A DNA stretch of 64,000 nt from BJGV01 sp964194745 (GTDB lineage: Bacteria; Pseudomonadota; Gammaproteobacteria; Burkholderiales; Nitrosomonadaceae), in assembly GCA_965248035.1 (NCBI GenBank), contig OZ252054.1:1612001-1676000 (forward strand). Reading direction: 5' to 3'. Positions 35,757 through 44,933 of this stretch are shown one piece after another. The notes under the pieces were generated by a model. That model saw only the letters and a program-made list of their open reading frames with translations. It was not told where the DNA came from and made no database searches. Both the position numbers and the translations under genes were made by a program. Positions within the stretch are counted from its first letter, which is position 1. Each line of letters starts with the position of its first letter.

Positions 35757-36584
35757 ATGAAATTTAAGTTCACCAAAATGCATGGTCTGGGTAACGACTT
35801 CATCCTCATTGATGGCGTGAATCAGTCTGTGCAGCTCAGTCTGGAGCAATTGTGCTTACTTGCTGATCGCCATTTTGGTGTCGGCTGCGACCAGATTCTG
35901 CTAGTAGAAAAAGCTAAAGGTAATGCTGATTTCCGATACCGTATTTTTAATGCTGATGGTAGTGAGGTAGAGCAATGCGGCAATGGAGCACGTTGTTTGG
36001 TCCGCTATGTACACGACCATGGAATGACCCAGAAAAATGAAATCCGCGTGGAAACACTTGGTGGGCTCATTATTCCTAAATTGGAAAGTAATGGCGAAGT
36101 CACCGTTAACATGGGTATTCCTAAATTTGAACCACAAGAAATCCCCTTTATCGCTGAAAAACGCATGCTGACATATCCACTGGATATAGATGATAAGCAA
36201 GTAGAATTCAGTATCCTTTCCATGGGCAACCCTCACGCAGTACAAATTGTTGAGGATGTAAATCTTGCGCCGGTATTAGTTGAGGGCGCTTTTATAGAGT
36301 GCCACCCGCGCTTTCCCCAACATGTGAATGCCGGATATATGCAAGTAGTAACTCGCAATCATATTAATATTCGGGTATATGAGCGTGGCACGGGCGAGAC
36401 TCTCGCATGCGGCACTGGCGCTTGTGCTGCTGTAGTAACAGGTATAACCCGTGGATTGCTAGATTCAACGGTCAAAGTCAGCACTCTTGGGGGTAATTTG
36501 GTCGTTCACTGGGAGAGTCAGTACCACCCGGTCTGGATGACCGGGCCTGCCGTTGCTGTGTTCAATGGTGAAATTGAATTATAA
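35757..36584 (+). CDS. dapF: Diaminopimelate epimerase
   Basis: Converts LL- to meso-diaminopimelate for lysine and peptidoglycan. The 275 residues contain the two catalytic cysteines, in EQCGNGARCLVRY and ETLACGTGACAAVV, and the start FTKMHGLGNDFILID. It is divergent from metK and leads a group with a DUF484 gene and xerC, a common proteobacterial order. Confidence 0.96.
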   Translation: MKFKFTKMHGLGNDFILIDGVNQSVQLSLEQLCLLADRHFGVGCDQILLVEKAKGNADFRYRIFNADGSEVEQCGNGARCLVRYVHDHGMTQKNEIRVETLGGLIIPKLESNGEVTVNMGIPKFEPQEIPFIAEKRMLTYPLDIDDKQVEFSILSMGNPHAVQIVEDVNLAPVLVEGAFIECHPRFPQHVNAGYMQVVTRNHINIRVYERGTGETLACGTGACAAVVTGITRGLLDSTVKVSTLGGNLVVHWESQYHPVWMTGPAVAVFNGEIEL

Positions 36585-36604
36585 AATTCAACCAAGGGGA
36601 AAAT

Positions 36605-37285
36605 ATGAAATTCGGTGCAGAAGAAGTGGCCCAATACCTGAAACAACATCCACAATTTTTTGACGAATATGCCGACCTGTTAGCTGATATTTATGTTCCA
36701 CACCCTCACGGTGGTAGAGCTATTCCTATCAGCGAGCGGCAAATTGTCACATTACGGGATAAGAACCATATTCTGCAGGACAAATTGCGTGAGTTAATTA
36801 AATTTGGTGAAGAGAACGACACTATAAGCGAAAAAATGCACCGTTTGGTTATTGCACTGCTTACTTTCGCCCATCTGAATGATTTTCTGTACGAACTTAA
36901 TTCCAACCTGCGCGACAATTTCTCTGTACCGCATGTAGCGCTACGGCTGTGGAATGTAACCGGCGACGGTATAGAGCTGTCTGAATTTGTTACCACCAAC
37001 ACTGATACTCACGCCATTGCTAATAGCCTGTTACATCCCTATTGTGGAACCCAACTATCCGACGAAATCAAGGGCTGGTTTGGTGAAAGTGCCGCCCACT
37101 TGCGCTCGTTTTCAATGATTCCCTTGCGAATAAAACAAACTATTGGCTTATTGGTTCTAGGAAGCGAAGAATTACAGCGATTTTATCCCGAAATGGAAAC
37201 GCTCTACTTGAAGCGACTTGGAGAGATCGTAAGTATTGCTATAACACGGTATGTTCTAATTGAAAAAGATGAAAAAGAAGTGTAA
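36605..37285 (+). CDS. DUF484 family protein
   Basis: 226 residues; GAEEVAQYLKQHPQFFDEYADLL is the signature start of DUF484, followed by a short coiled coil (ISERQIVTLRDKNHILQDKL) and a GAF-like domain (SMIPLRIKQTIGLLVLGSEE). It lies between dapF and xerC, its usual position (as in the yigA region of E. coli), with 20 bases before it. The function is unknown. A GGGGAA ribosome site is present. Confidence 0.9.
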   Translation: MKFGAEEVAQYLKQHPQFFDEYADLLADIYVPHPHGGRAIPISERQIVTLRDKNHILQDKLRELIKFGEENDTISEKMHRLVIALLTFAHLNDFLYELNSNLRDNFSVPHVALRLWNVTGDGIELSEFVTTNTDTHAIANSLLHPYCGTQLSDEIKGWFGESAAHLRSFSMIPLRIKQTIGLLVLGSEELQRFYPEMETLYLKRLGEIVSIAITRYVLIEKDEKEV

Positions 37286-37311
37286 ACAGGACATAAAAAT
37301 TAAAGGTAAAT

Positions 37312-38211
37312 ATGACATCTAGTAATAATCCGACCTCACTTGTCGTTGCCTATATATTTCATCTTGCCAATGAACGGCGGTTATCACCGTTGACTTGTGA
37401 AAGTTACTCGCGTGACATTACCACTCTACTGAAACTCGCTACAGAAACACCGTTTAACCAGCTGCAAATCCATCACGTTCGTCGTTTTGTGGCCCGTCTT
37501 CATAGCAAAGGACTTTCCGGAAGAAGTCTGGCGAGAATGCTATCAGCATGGCGTGGCTTCTACAATTATCTAGCACGGGATCATGGCTACACCCACAATC
37601 CTTGTGCCGGGCTACGCGCACCTAAATCTCCAAAAACTTTGCCCCATGTACTCTCGCCCGATGAAGCGGCAAAACTCTTGGAATTTCCGGCTAATGATTT
37701 AATGGCATTACGGGACAAAGCCATGTTTGAGCTGTTCTATTCCTCGGGACTACGTTTAGCTGAACTCATTAACCTTAAACCTGAAGATTTAAGTTTTTCG
37801 GATAGCACTGTGCTCATTCTCGGAAAAGGCGACAAAACTCGAGTCGTACCAATTGGTAGTCAAGCTATTCAAGCACTACGCGAATGGATGAAACTACGAG
37901 AGACATTACTCAAACCTGGAGAAAAAGCACTGTTTCTTTCACGAAACGGAAAAGGCATCAGCCCCCGGTCAGTTAGTCAGCGCCTAAAAATACGGGCTAT
38001 ACAGCAAGGTATCAGTTTTAATGTCCACCCCCATGTACTGCGGCATTCATTCGCTTCCCACTTGCTACAATCTAGCGCAGACTTACGAGCAGTGCAGGAG
38101 ATGCTAGGACACGCCAGCATCAGTACCACGCAGACTTATACCCACCTTGATTTTCAGCATTTGGCAAAGGTCTATGATGTCACTCATCCACGAGCGAAGA
38201 AGAAAGGCTAA
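37312..38211 (+). CDS. xerC: Site-specific tyrosine recombinase XerC
   Basis: With XerD it resolves chromosome dimers at dif. The 299 residues have the N-terminal SAM-like DNA-binding domain and the catalytic domain with Arg in YSSGLRLAELINL, Lys in LGKGDKTRVVPIG, HxxR in HPHVLRHSFASHLL, and the Tyr nucleophile in SISTTQTYTHLDF. Linkage to dapF and DUF484 supports XerC over other integrases. Confidence 0.95.
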   Translation: MTSSNNPTSLVVAYIFHLANERRLSPLTCESYSRDITTLLKLATETPFNQLQIHHVRRFVARLHSKGLSGRSLARMLSAWRGFYNYLARDHGYTHNPCAGLRAPKSPKTLPHVLSPDEAAKLLEFPANDLMALRDKAMFELFYSSGLRLAELINLKPEDLSFSDSTVLILGKGDKTRVVPIGSQAIQALREWMKLRETLLKPGEKALFLSRNGKGISPRSVSQRLKIRAIQQGISFNVHPHVLRHSFASHLLQSSADLRAVQEMLGHASISTTQTYTHLDFQHLAKVYDVTHPRAKKKG

Positions 38212-38282
38212 AACTTATAAGAACACTTTTGCCCACGAATTGGCGTTATAATTTAATTTTTGCGCAATCTCAAGCCAATTCA

Positions 38283-38819
38283 ATGCATCAACTTCATGGT
38301 ACCACTATACTTTCGGCACGACGAGGCACGCAAGTTGCACTTGGTGGTGACGGTCAGGTAACTCTGGGCGCTGTAGTGGCCAAGGCTAGTGCCCGTAAGG
38401 TACGTAGGCTCCATCATGAAAAGATCCTTGCCGGATTCGCTGGCGGTACCGCCGATGCTTTCACCTTATTCGAGCGTTTTGAAGGTAAACTAGAAAAACA
38501 CCAGGGCAACCTTATGCGCTCTGCGGTAGAGCTAGCAAAAGATTGGCGTTCCGACCGTATATTGCGTCGCCTAGAAGCGATGCTGATTGTGGCCGACAGG
38601 GAAGCCACTCTCATCATCACCGGATCAGGCGATGTGATCGAACCAGAATTAGGGCTTGCTGCTATCGGCAGCGGTGGTTCTTATGCTCATTCTGCTGCCC
38701 GCGCGCTTCTGGAAAATACCAATCTAACGTCACTGGAAATTGTCAAAAAATCGCTCGCTATCGCTGGAGATCTATGTATTTACACCAACCAAAACCACAG
38801 TATTGAGGTTCTTGAATAG
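38283..38819 (+). CDS. hslV: ATP-dependent protease subunit HslV
   Basis: Proteolytic subunit of the HslVU (ClpYQ) protease, a proteasome-beta-like threonine protease of 178 residues. The Thr nucleophile lies in HGTTILSARRG after a short propeptide; VALGGDGQVTLG and FAGGTADAFTLFERFE are family motifs. The ATG at 38283 is chosen because the codons further upstream do not fit the family. Confidence 0.95.
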   Translation: MHQLHGTTILSARRGTQVALGGDGQVTLGAVVAKASARKVRRLHHEKILAGFAGGTADAFTLFERFEGKLEKHQGNLMRSAVELAKDWRSDRILRRLEAMLIVADREATLIITGSGDVIEPELGLAAIGSGGSYAHSAARALLENTNLTSLEIVKKSLAIAGDLCIYTNQNHSIEVLE

Positions 38820-38990
38820 CATGAAAGTCAAAAAATAGGTAGTAAACGAAAAATATAGGAAAAGGTTTGTCTCCTTAAGCTAATTTTTGAGAAACAGAAA
38901 AATAAAGCGTTGACGTACTACCTGTATTTCCCCTACGCACCACGCCTTTTATCTTAAATTTATTACACTTCACCACTAATTCTAAAATCC

Positions 38991-40322
38991 ATGTCCCAAA
39001 TGACCCCGCAGGAAATCGTACATGAACTCGATAAGCATATTATTGGCCAGGATGCCGCTAAACGTGCTGTTGCCATCGCGCTTAGAAACCGTTGGCGCAG
39101 ACAGCAGGTAGCAGATCCCCTGCGACAGGAAATCACGCCAAAAAATATTTTGATGATTGGTCCTACCGGCGTTGGCAAGACTGAAATAGCACGTCGCCTG
39201 GCCAAACTTGCTAATGCACCGTTCATTAAGGTTGAAGCTACTAAGTTCACAGAAGTGGGTTATGTTGGACGTGATGTAGACTCCATCATTCGCGATTTAG
39301 TGGAATCTGCTATCAAACAGTTGCGTGAGCAAGAAGCTCTCAATATACGTCCACGAGCTGAGGACCATGCGGAAGAGCGTATTCTTGACGTGTTGTTACC
39401 ACCTGCACGGGATCTGAGCTCACAAACAGAAGGCGACGAAAAAGACAACGCCACCCGGCAGAAATTTCGAAAGAAGTTGCGTGAGGGTAAACTCAACGAC
39501 AAGGAGATTGAAATCGAGGTTTCAGCAGCACACTCGCAGATGGAGATCTTTGCCCCTCCGGGGATGGAAGATCTCACTACGCAAATTCAGGGCATGTTCC
39601 AAAATTTGGGAGGCGAGAGGAAAAAAACTCGTAAACTGAGAATCCGCGAGGCGATAAAAGTCATCGCAGATGAAGAAATTTCCAAACTGATTAATGACGA
39701 AGAGTTGAAGCTACAGGCAGTACAAAACGTTGAACAAAATGGTATCGTGTTTCTGGATGAAATCGACAAAATTACTAGTCGCTCCGAAACATCAGGAACA
39801 GATGTATCACGCCAAGGTGTACAACGAGACTTATTACCCCTAGTAGAGGGCACCACCATTTCTACCAAACACGGCATGATAAAAACCGATCATGTGCTGT
39901 TTATCGCCAGCGGAGCATTTCACCTTTCCAAACCCTCCGATCTGATCCCCGAACTGCAGGGGCGCTTTCCAATTCGTGTCGAGCTGGCTAGCCTCAATGC
40001 TGGTGATTTTGTACAAATCCTCACCAACACCGATGCCTGCTTGACACGTCAATACGAAGCACTACTGGAGACCGAAGAAATCAAGTTGGAATTTATGTCA
40101 GATGCGATCAAGCGATTGGCAGAAATTGCTTTCGCGGTCAACGAAAAAACCGAGAACATTGGCGCAAGGCGACTTTACACTGTTATGGAAAAACTTTTGG
40201 AAGAAATTTCCTTTGATGCTGCAAAGTACAGTGGAAACACCATCTCAATTGATTCCACCTATGTAGATATAAAGCTCAAAGACTTGTCCCAGAGTGAAGA
40301 CTTGGCCCGCTACGTGCTTTAA
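38991..40322 (+). CDS. hslU: ATP-dependent protease ATPase subunit HslU
   Basis: AAA+ unfoldase that feeds HslV. The 443 residues contain Walker A GPTGVGKTEIARRLA, the pore motif VGYVGRD, Walker B NGIVFLDEIDKI, and the C-terminal GARRLYTVMEKLLEE with the docking tail ending RYVL. It is separated from hslV by 171 bases, more than usual, with a TTGACG -35-like box at 38910-38915 that may give it its own promoter. Confidence 0.96.
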   Translation: MSQMTPQEIVHELDKHIIGQDAAKRAVAIALRNRWRRQQVADPLRQEITPKNILMIGPTGVGKTEIARRLAKLANAPFIKVEATKFTEVGYVGRDVDSIIRDLVESAIKQLREQEALNIRPRAEDHAEERILDVLLPPARDLSSQTEGDEKDNATRQKFRKKLREGKLNDKEIEIEVSAAHSQMEIFAPPGMEDLTTQIQGMFQNLGGERKKTRKLRIREAIKVIADEEISKLINDEELKLQAVQNVEQNGIVFLDEIDKITSRSETSGTDVSRQGVQRDLLPLVEGTTISTKHGMIKTDHVLFIASGAFHLSKPSDLIPELQGRFPIRVELASLNAGDFVQILTNTDACLTRQYEALLETEEIKLEFMSDAIKRLAEIAFAVNEKTENIGARRLYTVMEKLLEEISFDAAKYSGNTISIDSTYVDIKLKDLSQSEDLARYVL

Positions 40323-40454
40323 AACAAACCATGTATCTGACCACATCAACAGCTTCACCGAAGAAATAAAATTTAAGAATTTTTTGTTTTATAGTTTCAT
40401 ATAACAGTTTATAAGCATTTATACTGCCGAATATCACCAGCCATTGATGCGTCC

Positions 40455-42209
40455 ATGACCTTACCAGTCCACACCAACTTTAAATCTCACTTTGCAGAGC
40501 TGCTGAGCCGCGCCTTGAACACATTCTCAAACTCGGACTTGGGTATTAATATCGAGTTTGCTCGCCCAAAGCAAGTTAAACATGGCGATTACTCCTGTAA
40601 TCTGGCAATGCAGTTGGCCAAGCCACTGCGTCAAGACCCACGCACCATCGCTACATTACTGATTAATGCGATGCCTGCCTCACCCTACCTGGAAAAAGTT
40701 GAGGTTGCAGGGGCAGGATTCATCAATCTATTTCTCAAGATCGCCACTAAGCAGCAATTTCCACGCATTGTGCTGGAGAGCAGCAAAGAATTCGGCTGTG
40801 GCGACTTTGGCGCAGGTAAGAAAATTCAGGTGGAATTCGTTTCAGCAAACCCCACTGGACCGTTACATGTTGGACACGGACGTGGCGCAGCATTTGGCGC
40901 AAGCCTTGCCAATGTACTGACGGCAGTAGGTTTCTCTGTAACACGTGAGTACTATGTCAATGATGCAGGGCGGCAATTGGACATTCTAGCGGTTTCTACA
41001 TGGTTACGTTATCTTGAATTGAATGGCCTAACCAGACCCTTTCCTAGTAATGCCTATCAAGGTGAATACGTTCGTAACATGGCGCAGTTGATTTACAAGG
41101 CACATGGCAACCACTATCTGCGTCAACCTAATTCGCTACTAGACAACTTCATTGTGAACGTAAAAGGAGAGGCTGACTCTGAGGCACTACTTGATCAATT
41201 AATAGCCGAGACCAAAAATCTGCTGGGGCAAGATTACAAATATATTCACAATTTCGTTTTAACCAAACAACTAGGTGAGTGCCGCAATGATTTGATGGAA
41301 TTCGGTGTGGTGTTCGATACGTGGTTTTCAGAACAATCGTTATTTGAAGACGGCACGGTGCCCCGTGTGATCCAATTGCTTGAACAAAAAAATTACCTGT
41401 ATCAGCAAGGTGGTGCCAAATGGTTCCGCTCCTCTGATTTTGGTGATGAGAAAGATCGGGTCGTGCAGCGGGAGAACGGGCAGTTCACATATTTCGCCTC
41501 TGATATTGCTTATCATCTCAACAAATTTCAGCGTGGTTTTGATCGAATTATTAATGTGTGGGGTGCCGATCATCACGGTTATATTCCGCGAGTGAAGGGA
41601 GCAATTCAGGCGTTAGCGTTTGACCCATCAAAACTCGAAATTGCATTGGTGCAGTTTGCTGTGCTTTACCGTGATGGCGTTAAGGCACCCATGTCAACCC
41701 GCTCAGGGGAATTTGTAACATTACGGGAGTTACGTCAGGAAGTAGGTAACGATGCAGCGCGATTCTTTTACCTGTTACGCAAAAGCGACCAGCACCTAGA
41801 TTTTGATTTGGATCTGGCAAAATCGCAAGACAATGATAACCCTGTGTATTATGTACAATATGCCCACGCGCGGGTGTGTAGTGTTCTGAAACAATGGGGT
41901 GAGAATCCTTCAACTCTTGCCACTGCTGATACAGCTCTACTCACTAGTACTGTAGAATTGTCACTACTGCAAAAACTGATTGATTACCCTGAAATAGTAG
42001 ATGTGGCAGCAAGGGAGCTTTCCCCCCACCTGACTGCCTTCTACCTTAGGGAGCTGGCGGGCGAGTTCCACAGTTACTATAATTCTACACGCTTTCTTGT
42101 ACCGGAATTACCACTCCGGCTCGCCCGATTGGCACTAATTGCTTCGATACGGCAGGTGCTGGTTAACGGATTAACACTGCTGGGTGTGAGTGCACCTGAT
42201 AAGATGTAA
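40455..42209 (+). CDS. argS: Arginyl-tRNA synthetase
   Basis: Class I synthetase of 584 residues that charges tRNA-Arg. The N-terminal Add-1 domain is followed by the HIGH-like motif SANPTGPLHVGHGRG and the catalytic core with YYVNDAGRQLDIL and WGADHHGYIPR. The KMSKS loop is weakly represented as APMSTRSGEFV, as in many ArgRS. The DALR anticodon-binding domain ends the protein. A SPOR-domain gene follows after 25 bases. Confidence 0.96.
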   Translation: MTLPVHTNFKSHFAELLSRALNTFSNSDLGINIEFARPKQVKHGDYSCNLAMQLAKPLRQDPRTIATLLINAMPASPYLEKVEVAGAGFINLFLKIATKQQFPRIVLESSKEFGCGDFGAGKKIQVEFVSANPTGPLHVGHGRGAAFGASLANVLTAVGFSVTREYYVNDAGRQLDILAVSTWLRYLELNGLTRPFPSNAYQGEYVRNMAQLIYKAHGNHYLRQPNSLLDNFIVNVKGEADSEALLDQLIAETKNLLGQDYKYIHNFVLTKQLGECRNDLMEFGVVFDTWFSEQSLFEDGTVPRVIQLLEQKNYLYQQGGAKWFRSSDFGDEKDRVVQRENGQFTYFASDIAYHLNKFQRGFDRIINVWGADHHGYIPRVKGAIQALAFDPSKLEIALVQFAVLYRDGVKAPMSTRSGEFVTLRELRQEVGNDAARFFYLLRKSDQHLDFDLDLAKSQDNDNPVYYVQYAHARVCSVLKQWGENPSTLATADTALLTSTVELSLLQKLIDYPEIVDVAARELSPHLTAFYLRELAGEFHSYYNSTRFLVPELPLRLARLALIASIRQVLVNGLTLLGVSAPDKM

Positions 42210-42234
42210 ATATACAATTCTGGTAAGAATTTCT

Positions 42235-42837
42235 ATGAGTCGAGACTACAAATCCCCTTCAAAATCTGCTTCCAGCAAAAAAGGATCCACTCTTCTGTTA
42301 GGATTATTTATTGGTTATGTACTAGGTCTTGTCAGCGCCATCGGTGTGTGGATATATATCCACCAGGCGCCTAGTCCGTTCATTTTAAATGATAAGCCCG
42401 AAGTTAGTACGGCGACAAAAAGCACAAATAACGGAGCTCTAAAAGGGGCGCAAGTATCTGACAACGAGCACAAATCAACTAAAACTACAAATGGAAAACC
42501 ACGATTTGAATTCTACAAAATACTGCCAGGTAGTGAAGAACCAGTCACCGAGCAGCAATTCCAAAAAGCCGTACAACAACCATTGTCCAAGGACAAATAT
42601 TATCTCCAGGTAGGATCGTTCCAAAACGCAGAGGACACGGAAAGTCTAAAAGCAAAAATTGCCATGCTTGGCATGGAAGCATATGTTCAATCAGCCGATT
42701 TGTCTGAAAAGGGTATGTGGCATAGGGTTCGCATAGGACCCTTTACGAAAATTGTTGACATCAATCAGGCACGCTCGTTCCTACTGAAGAACGGAGTTGA
42801 TGCCAGTCTTATCAGGGTTCATGGAGGAACTCAATAA
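42235..42837 (+). CDS. SPOR domain membrane protein, FtsN-like
   Basis: 200 residues: a short basic cytoplasmic end, one membrane helix (LLLGLFIGYVLGLVSAIGVWIY), a low-complexity linker and a C-terminal SPOR domain (YYLQVGSFQNAEDTESLKAK to WHRVRIGPFTKIVDINQA). This is the plan of FtsN and similar septal proteins that bind denuded peptidoglycan. Downstream of argS this family is common in betaproteobacteria and is often called FtsN-like. The ATG at 42235 lies behind GGTAAG. Confidence 0.88.
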   Translation: MSRDYKSPSKSASSKKGSTLLLGLFIGYVLGLVSAIGVWIYIHQAPSPFILNDKPEVSTATKSTNNGALKGAQVSDNEHKSTKTTNGKPRFEFYKILPGSEEPVTEQQFQKAVQQPLSKDKYYLQVGSFQNAEDTESLKAKIAMLGMEAYVQSADLSEKGMWHRVRIGPFTKIVDINQARSFLLKNGVDASLIRVHGGTQ

Positions 42838-42896
42838 GGGAACTTCGTACCAAAATCATTGCGAAGAAACTATCGAATTTATCTAGAGGAGAAAAA

Positions 42897-43544
42897 ATGA
42901 ACCCTATGCGTTTCTTTGCGGCCTTTCTCTTATTTATTAGCTTGGGTCTCACCGGTATTTCTGGTGTACGCGCCGAACTTACCGAAGGCCGCGATTACGC
43001 TGTCTTACTTAGACCTCAACCAACTGAAAGTGGTAAAAATACTGAAGTTCTAGAATTCTTTTGGTATGGCTGCCCGCACTGCTACAAGTTACACCCTTAC
43101 ATCAAAGTCTGGCTGAAAAGAATGCCTAAGGATATAAGCTTTCGCTACGTTCCGACAATTTTTCGCAGCAGTTGGGTTCTTGGTGCAAAAACTTTTTATG
43201 CGCTGGAGGTTCTGGGGGCAAGGGGCAAGTTACACGAGAAAATCTATGATGCTATTCATATCAAAAAAATTGATTTAACCAAGGAAGAGTTGTTATTTAA
43301 CTGGATCGCGAAACAAGGAATTGATCGGAAAAAATTTGTTGATATTTACAACTCTTTCTCAGTTGGAAATCGAACGTCTCAATCCTCGCAAATGTCTAAG
43401 AAATATGGTCTAAAAGGTGTTCCATCATTGGTAGTAGACGGCAAATACCTAGTTAGTGGAAGAATGGGTGGCACTCCACAAGACACCATTAGAACACTAG
43501 ATGAATTGATTAAAAAAGTGCGTATGGAAAGAACAAAAAAATAA
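42897..43544 (+). CDS. dsbA: Thiol:disulfide interchange protein DsbA
   Basis: Periplasmic oxidase that introduces disulfides into exported proteins. The 215 residues begin with a signal peptide (FFAAFLLFISLGLTGISGVRA); the thioredoxin fold has FFWYGCPHCYKLHP as active site (CPHC) and the cis-proline in KGVPSLVVDGKYL. An AGAGGAG ribosome site precedes the ATG. It follows the SPOR gene as in many relatives. Confidence 0.95.
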   Translation: MNPMRFFAAFLLFISLGLTGISGVRAELTEGRDYAVLLRPQPTESGKNTEVLEFFWYGCPHCYKLHPYIKVWLKRMPKDISFRYVPTIFRSSWVLGAKTFYALEVLGARGKLHEKIYDAIHIKKIDLTKEELLFNWIAKQGIDRKKFVDIYNSFSVGNRTSQSSQMSKKYGLKGVPSLVVDGKYLVSGRMGGTPQDTIRTLDELIKKVRMERTKK

Positions 43545-43581
43545 TTGTTACGCTGTCTTCTTGCCAGCTACAACCTTTTCA

Positions 43582-44334
43582 ATGCCATTAAAAGTTATTA
43601 TTAGCGGTGCTTCCAGCGGATTGGGAATGGCGTTAGCAAAGCACTATGCAACACTAGGTGCGACGCTTGGATTGATTGCTAGAAACAAGGAATCATTAGA
43701 AGCTTTAGCGAAGGAGCTGCCTAGTGCCTTTTTCTATGACGTTGATGTTCGCAATGCCCAATCTATGCAATCTGCCGCACGTGATTTCATACAACGCTAC
43801 GGCTGCCCTGACATTGTCATTGCCAACGCCGGGATCAGTCGTGGCACCCTCACAGAGTATGCTGAAGACGGCGAAGTTTTTGAATCTGTCTTAGCAACTA
43901 ACGTCACTGGAATGGTCAACACTTTCCAGCCATTTATTGTTGCAATGCGGGCATCCGGACAGGGTAGTTTGGTTGGAATCTCTAGTGTAGCAGGCTATCG
44001 TGGGCTTCCCGGTGTAGGTGCTTACTCGGCATCAAAAGCTGCTATTATATTGTATCTGGAAAGCCTACGCGTAGAAATGTTTGGAAGCGGTGTATCCGTC
44101 ATCACTGTTTGTCCCGGCTACATTGTTACACCGATGACAGCGGATAACCCATTTCACATGCCCTTTATTCTGACGGCAGAGGCCGTAGCCAAAAAAATTG
44201 TACACATCATAAAGCATAAAAAATTGTATGCTGTGATTCCCTGGCAAATGGCAATTGTTGCACGTGTGCTAAAATTACTTCCCAATTTTATTTACGATCG
44301 CCTGTTCGCTATCATGCCGCGTAAACCGAGATGA
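43582..44334 (+). CDS. Short-chain dehydrogenase/reductase
   Basis: A classical SDR of about 250 residues. The NAD(P) glycine motif is ISGASSGLGMALA, NAG appears in VIANAGISRG, and the catalytic set S-Y-K is in GISSVAGYRGLPGVGAYSASKAA. The substrate is unknown. The start at 43582 (MPLKVIIS) is the best fit to the fold, although a ribosome site is lacking and a TTG at 43561 also exists. It lies 37 bases after dsbA. Confidence 0.88.
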   Translation: MPLKVIISGASSGLGMALAKHYATLGATLGLIARNKESLEALAKELPSAFFYDVDVRNAQSMQSAARDFIQRYGCPDIVIANAGISRGTLTEYAEDGEVFESVLATNVTGMVNTFQPFIVAMRASGQGSLVGISSVAGYRGLPGVGAYSASKAAIILYLESLRVEMFGSGVSVITVCPGYIVTPMTADNPFHMPFILTAEAVAKKIVHIIKHKKLYAVIPWQMAIVARVLKLLPNFIYDRLFAIMPRKPR

Positions 44335-44393
44335 TCCCCCTAAAGCGTACCCGATCTCAATTTTCTAAGACAAATATTATTTATCTCAAATAG

Positions 44394-44882
44394 ATGACGA
44401 CAATGCCGAGGGAAAAAGTAATTTTTGGAGCAGGTTGTTTCTGGGCCGTAGAAGTTGCTTTCCGTCGAGTCCGAGGTGTCAATGAAACAATATGTGGATA
44501 TTCTGGTGGCCACCTCAAAAACCCCACATATAGCGATGTATGCACGGGTGAAACCGGTCACGCCGAAGTGGTGCAGGTAGAATATGATCCTTCCCAGGTC
44601 ACTTACGAAGCATTACTTGATGTGTTCTGGAATTGCCACAATCCAACTACCCGCGATCAGCAAGGCCCAGATGTGGGCACGCAGTATCGTTCGATAGTAT
44701 TCTTTTATACGACGGAGCAGGAAACCACAGCAAACTCATCCAAGGAAAAATTACGGCTAAGTAGGCTTTGGCACGAACCTATCGTAACGGAAATCTTACC
44801 TGCCACTGAGTTTTATCGCGCTGAAGAATATCATCAAAAATATTTGGAGAGGCGCGGCCTTATGGGTCGTCACACTGGATAA
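44394..44882 (+). CDS. msrA: Peptide methionine sulfoxide reductase MsrA
   Basis: Repairs the S form of methionine sulfoxide. The 162-residue protein has the active site GAGCFWAVEVAFRRV (nucleophile Cys in GCFW), SGGHLKNPTYSDVCTGETGHAE and QQGPDVGTQYRS, all typical of MsrA. A start at 44403 would also be possible. Only one active-site Cys is close to the N-terminus; the resolving Cys pattern at the C-terminus is not seen, as in some shorter MsrAs. Confidence 0.94.
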   Translation: MTTMPREKVIFGAGCFWAVEVAFRRVRGVNETICGYSGGHLKNPTYSDVCTGETGHAEVVQVEYDPSQVTYEALLDVFWNCHNPTTRDQQGPDVGTQYRSIVFFYTTEQETTANSSKEKLRLSRLWHEPIVTEILPATEFYRAEEYHQKYLERRGLMGRHTG

Positions 44883-44933
44883 AACTTCATTATCAAACTA
44901 AGCCCTTGCTCTCAGTTATCTAACTATAAGAGA

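Noticed and set aside
38820..38990. Possible small gene between hslV and hslU
   Set aside because: Stops in all frames; the spacer more likely holds a separate hslU promoter (TTGACG at 38910).
42190..42234. Upstream extension of the SPOR gene into argS
   Set aside because: The extra residues are out-of-frame argS sequence; the ATG at 42235 has a ribosome site and fits the family.
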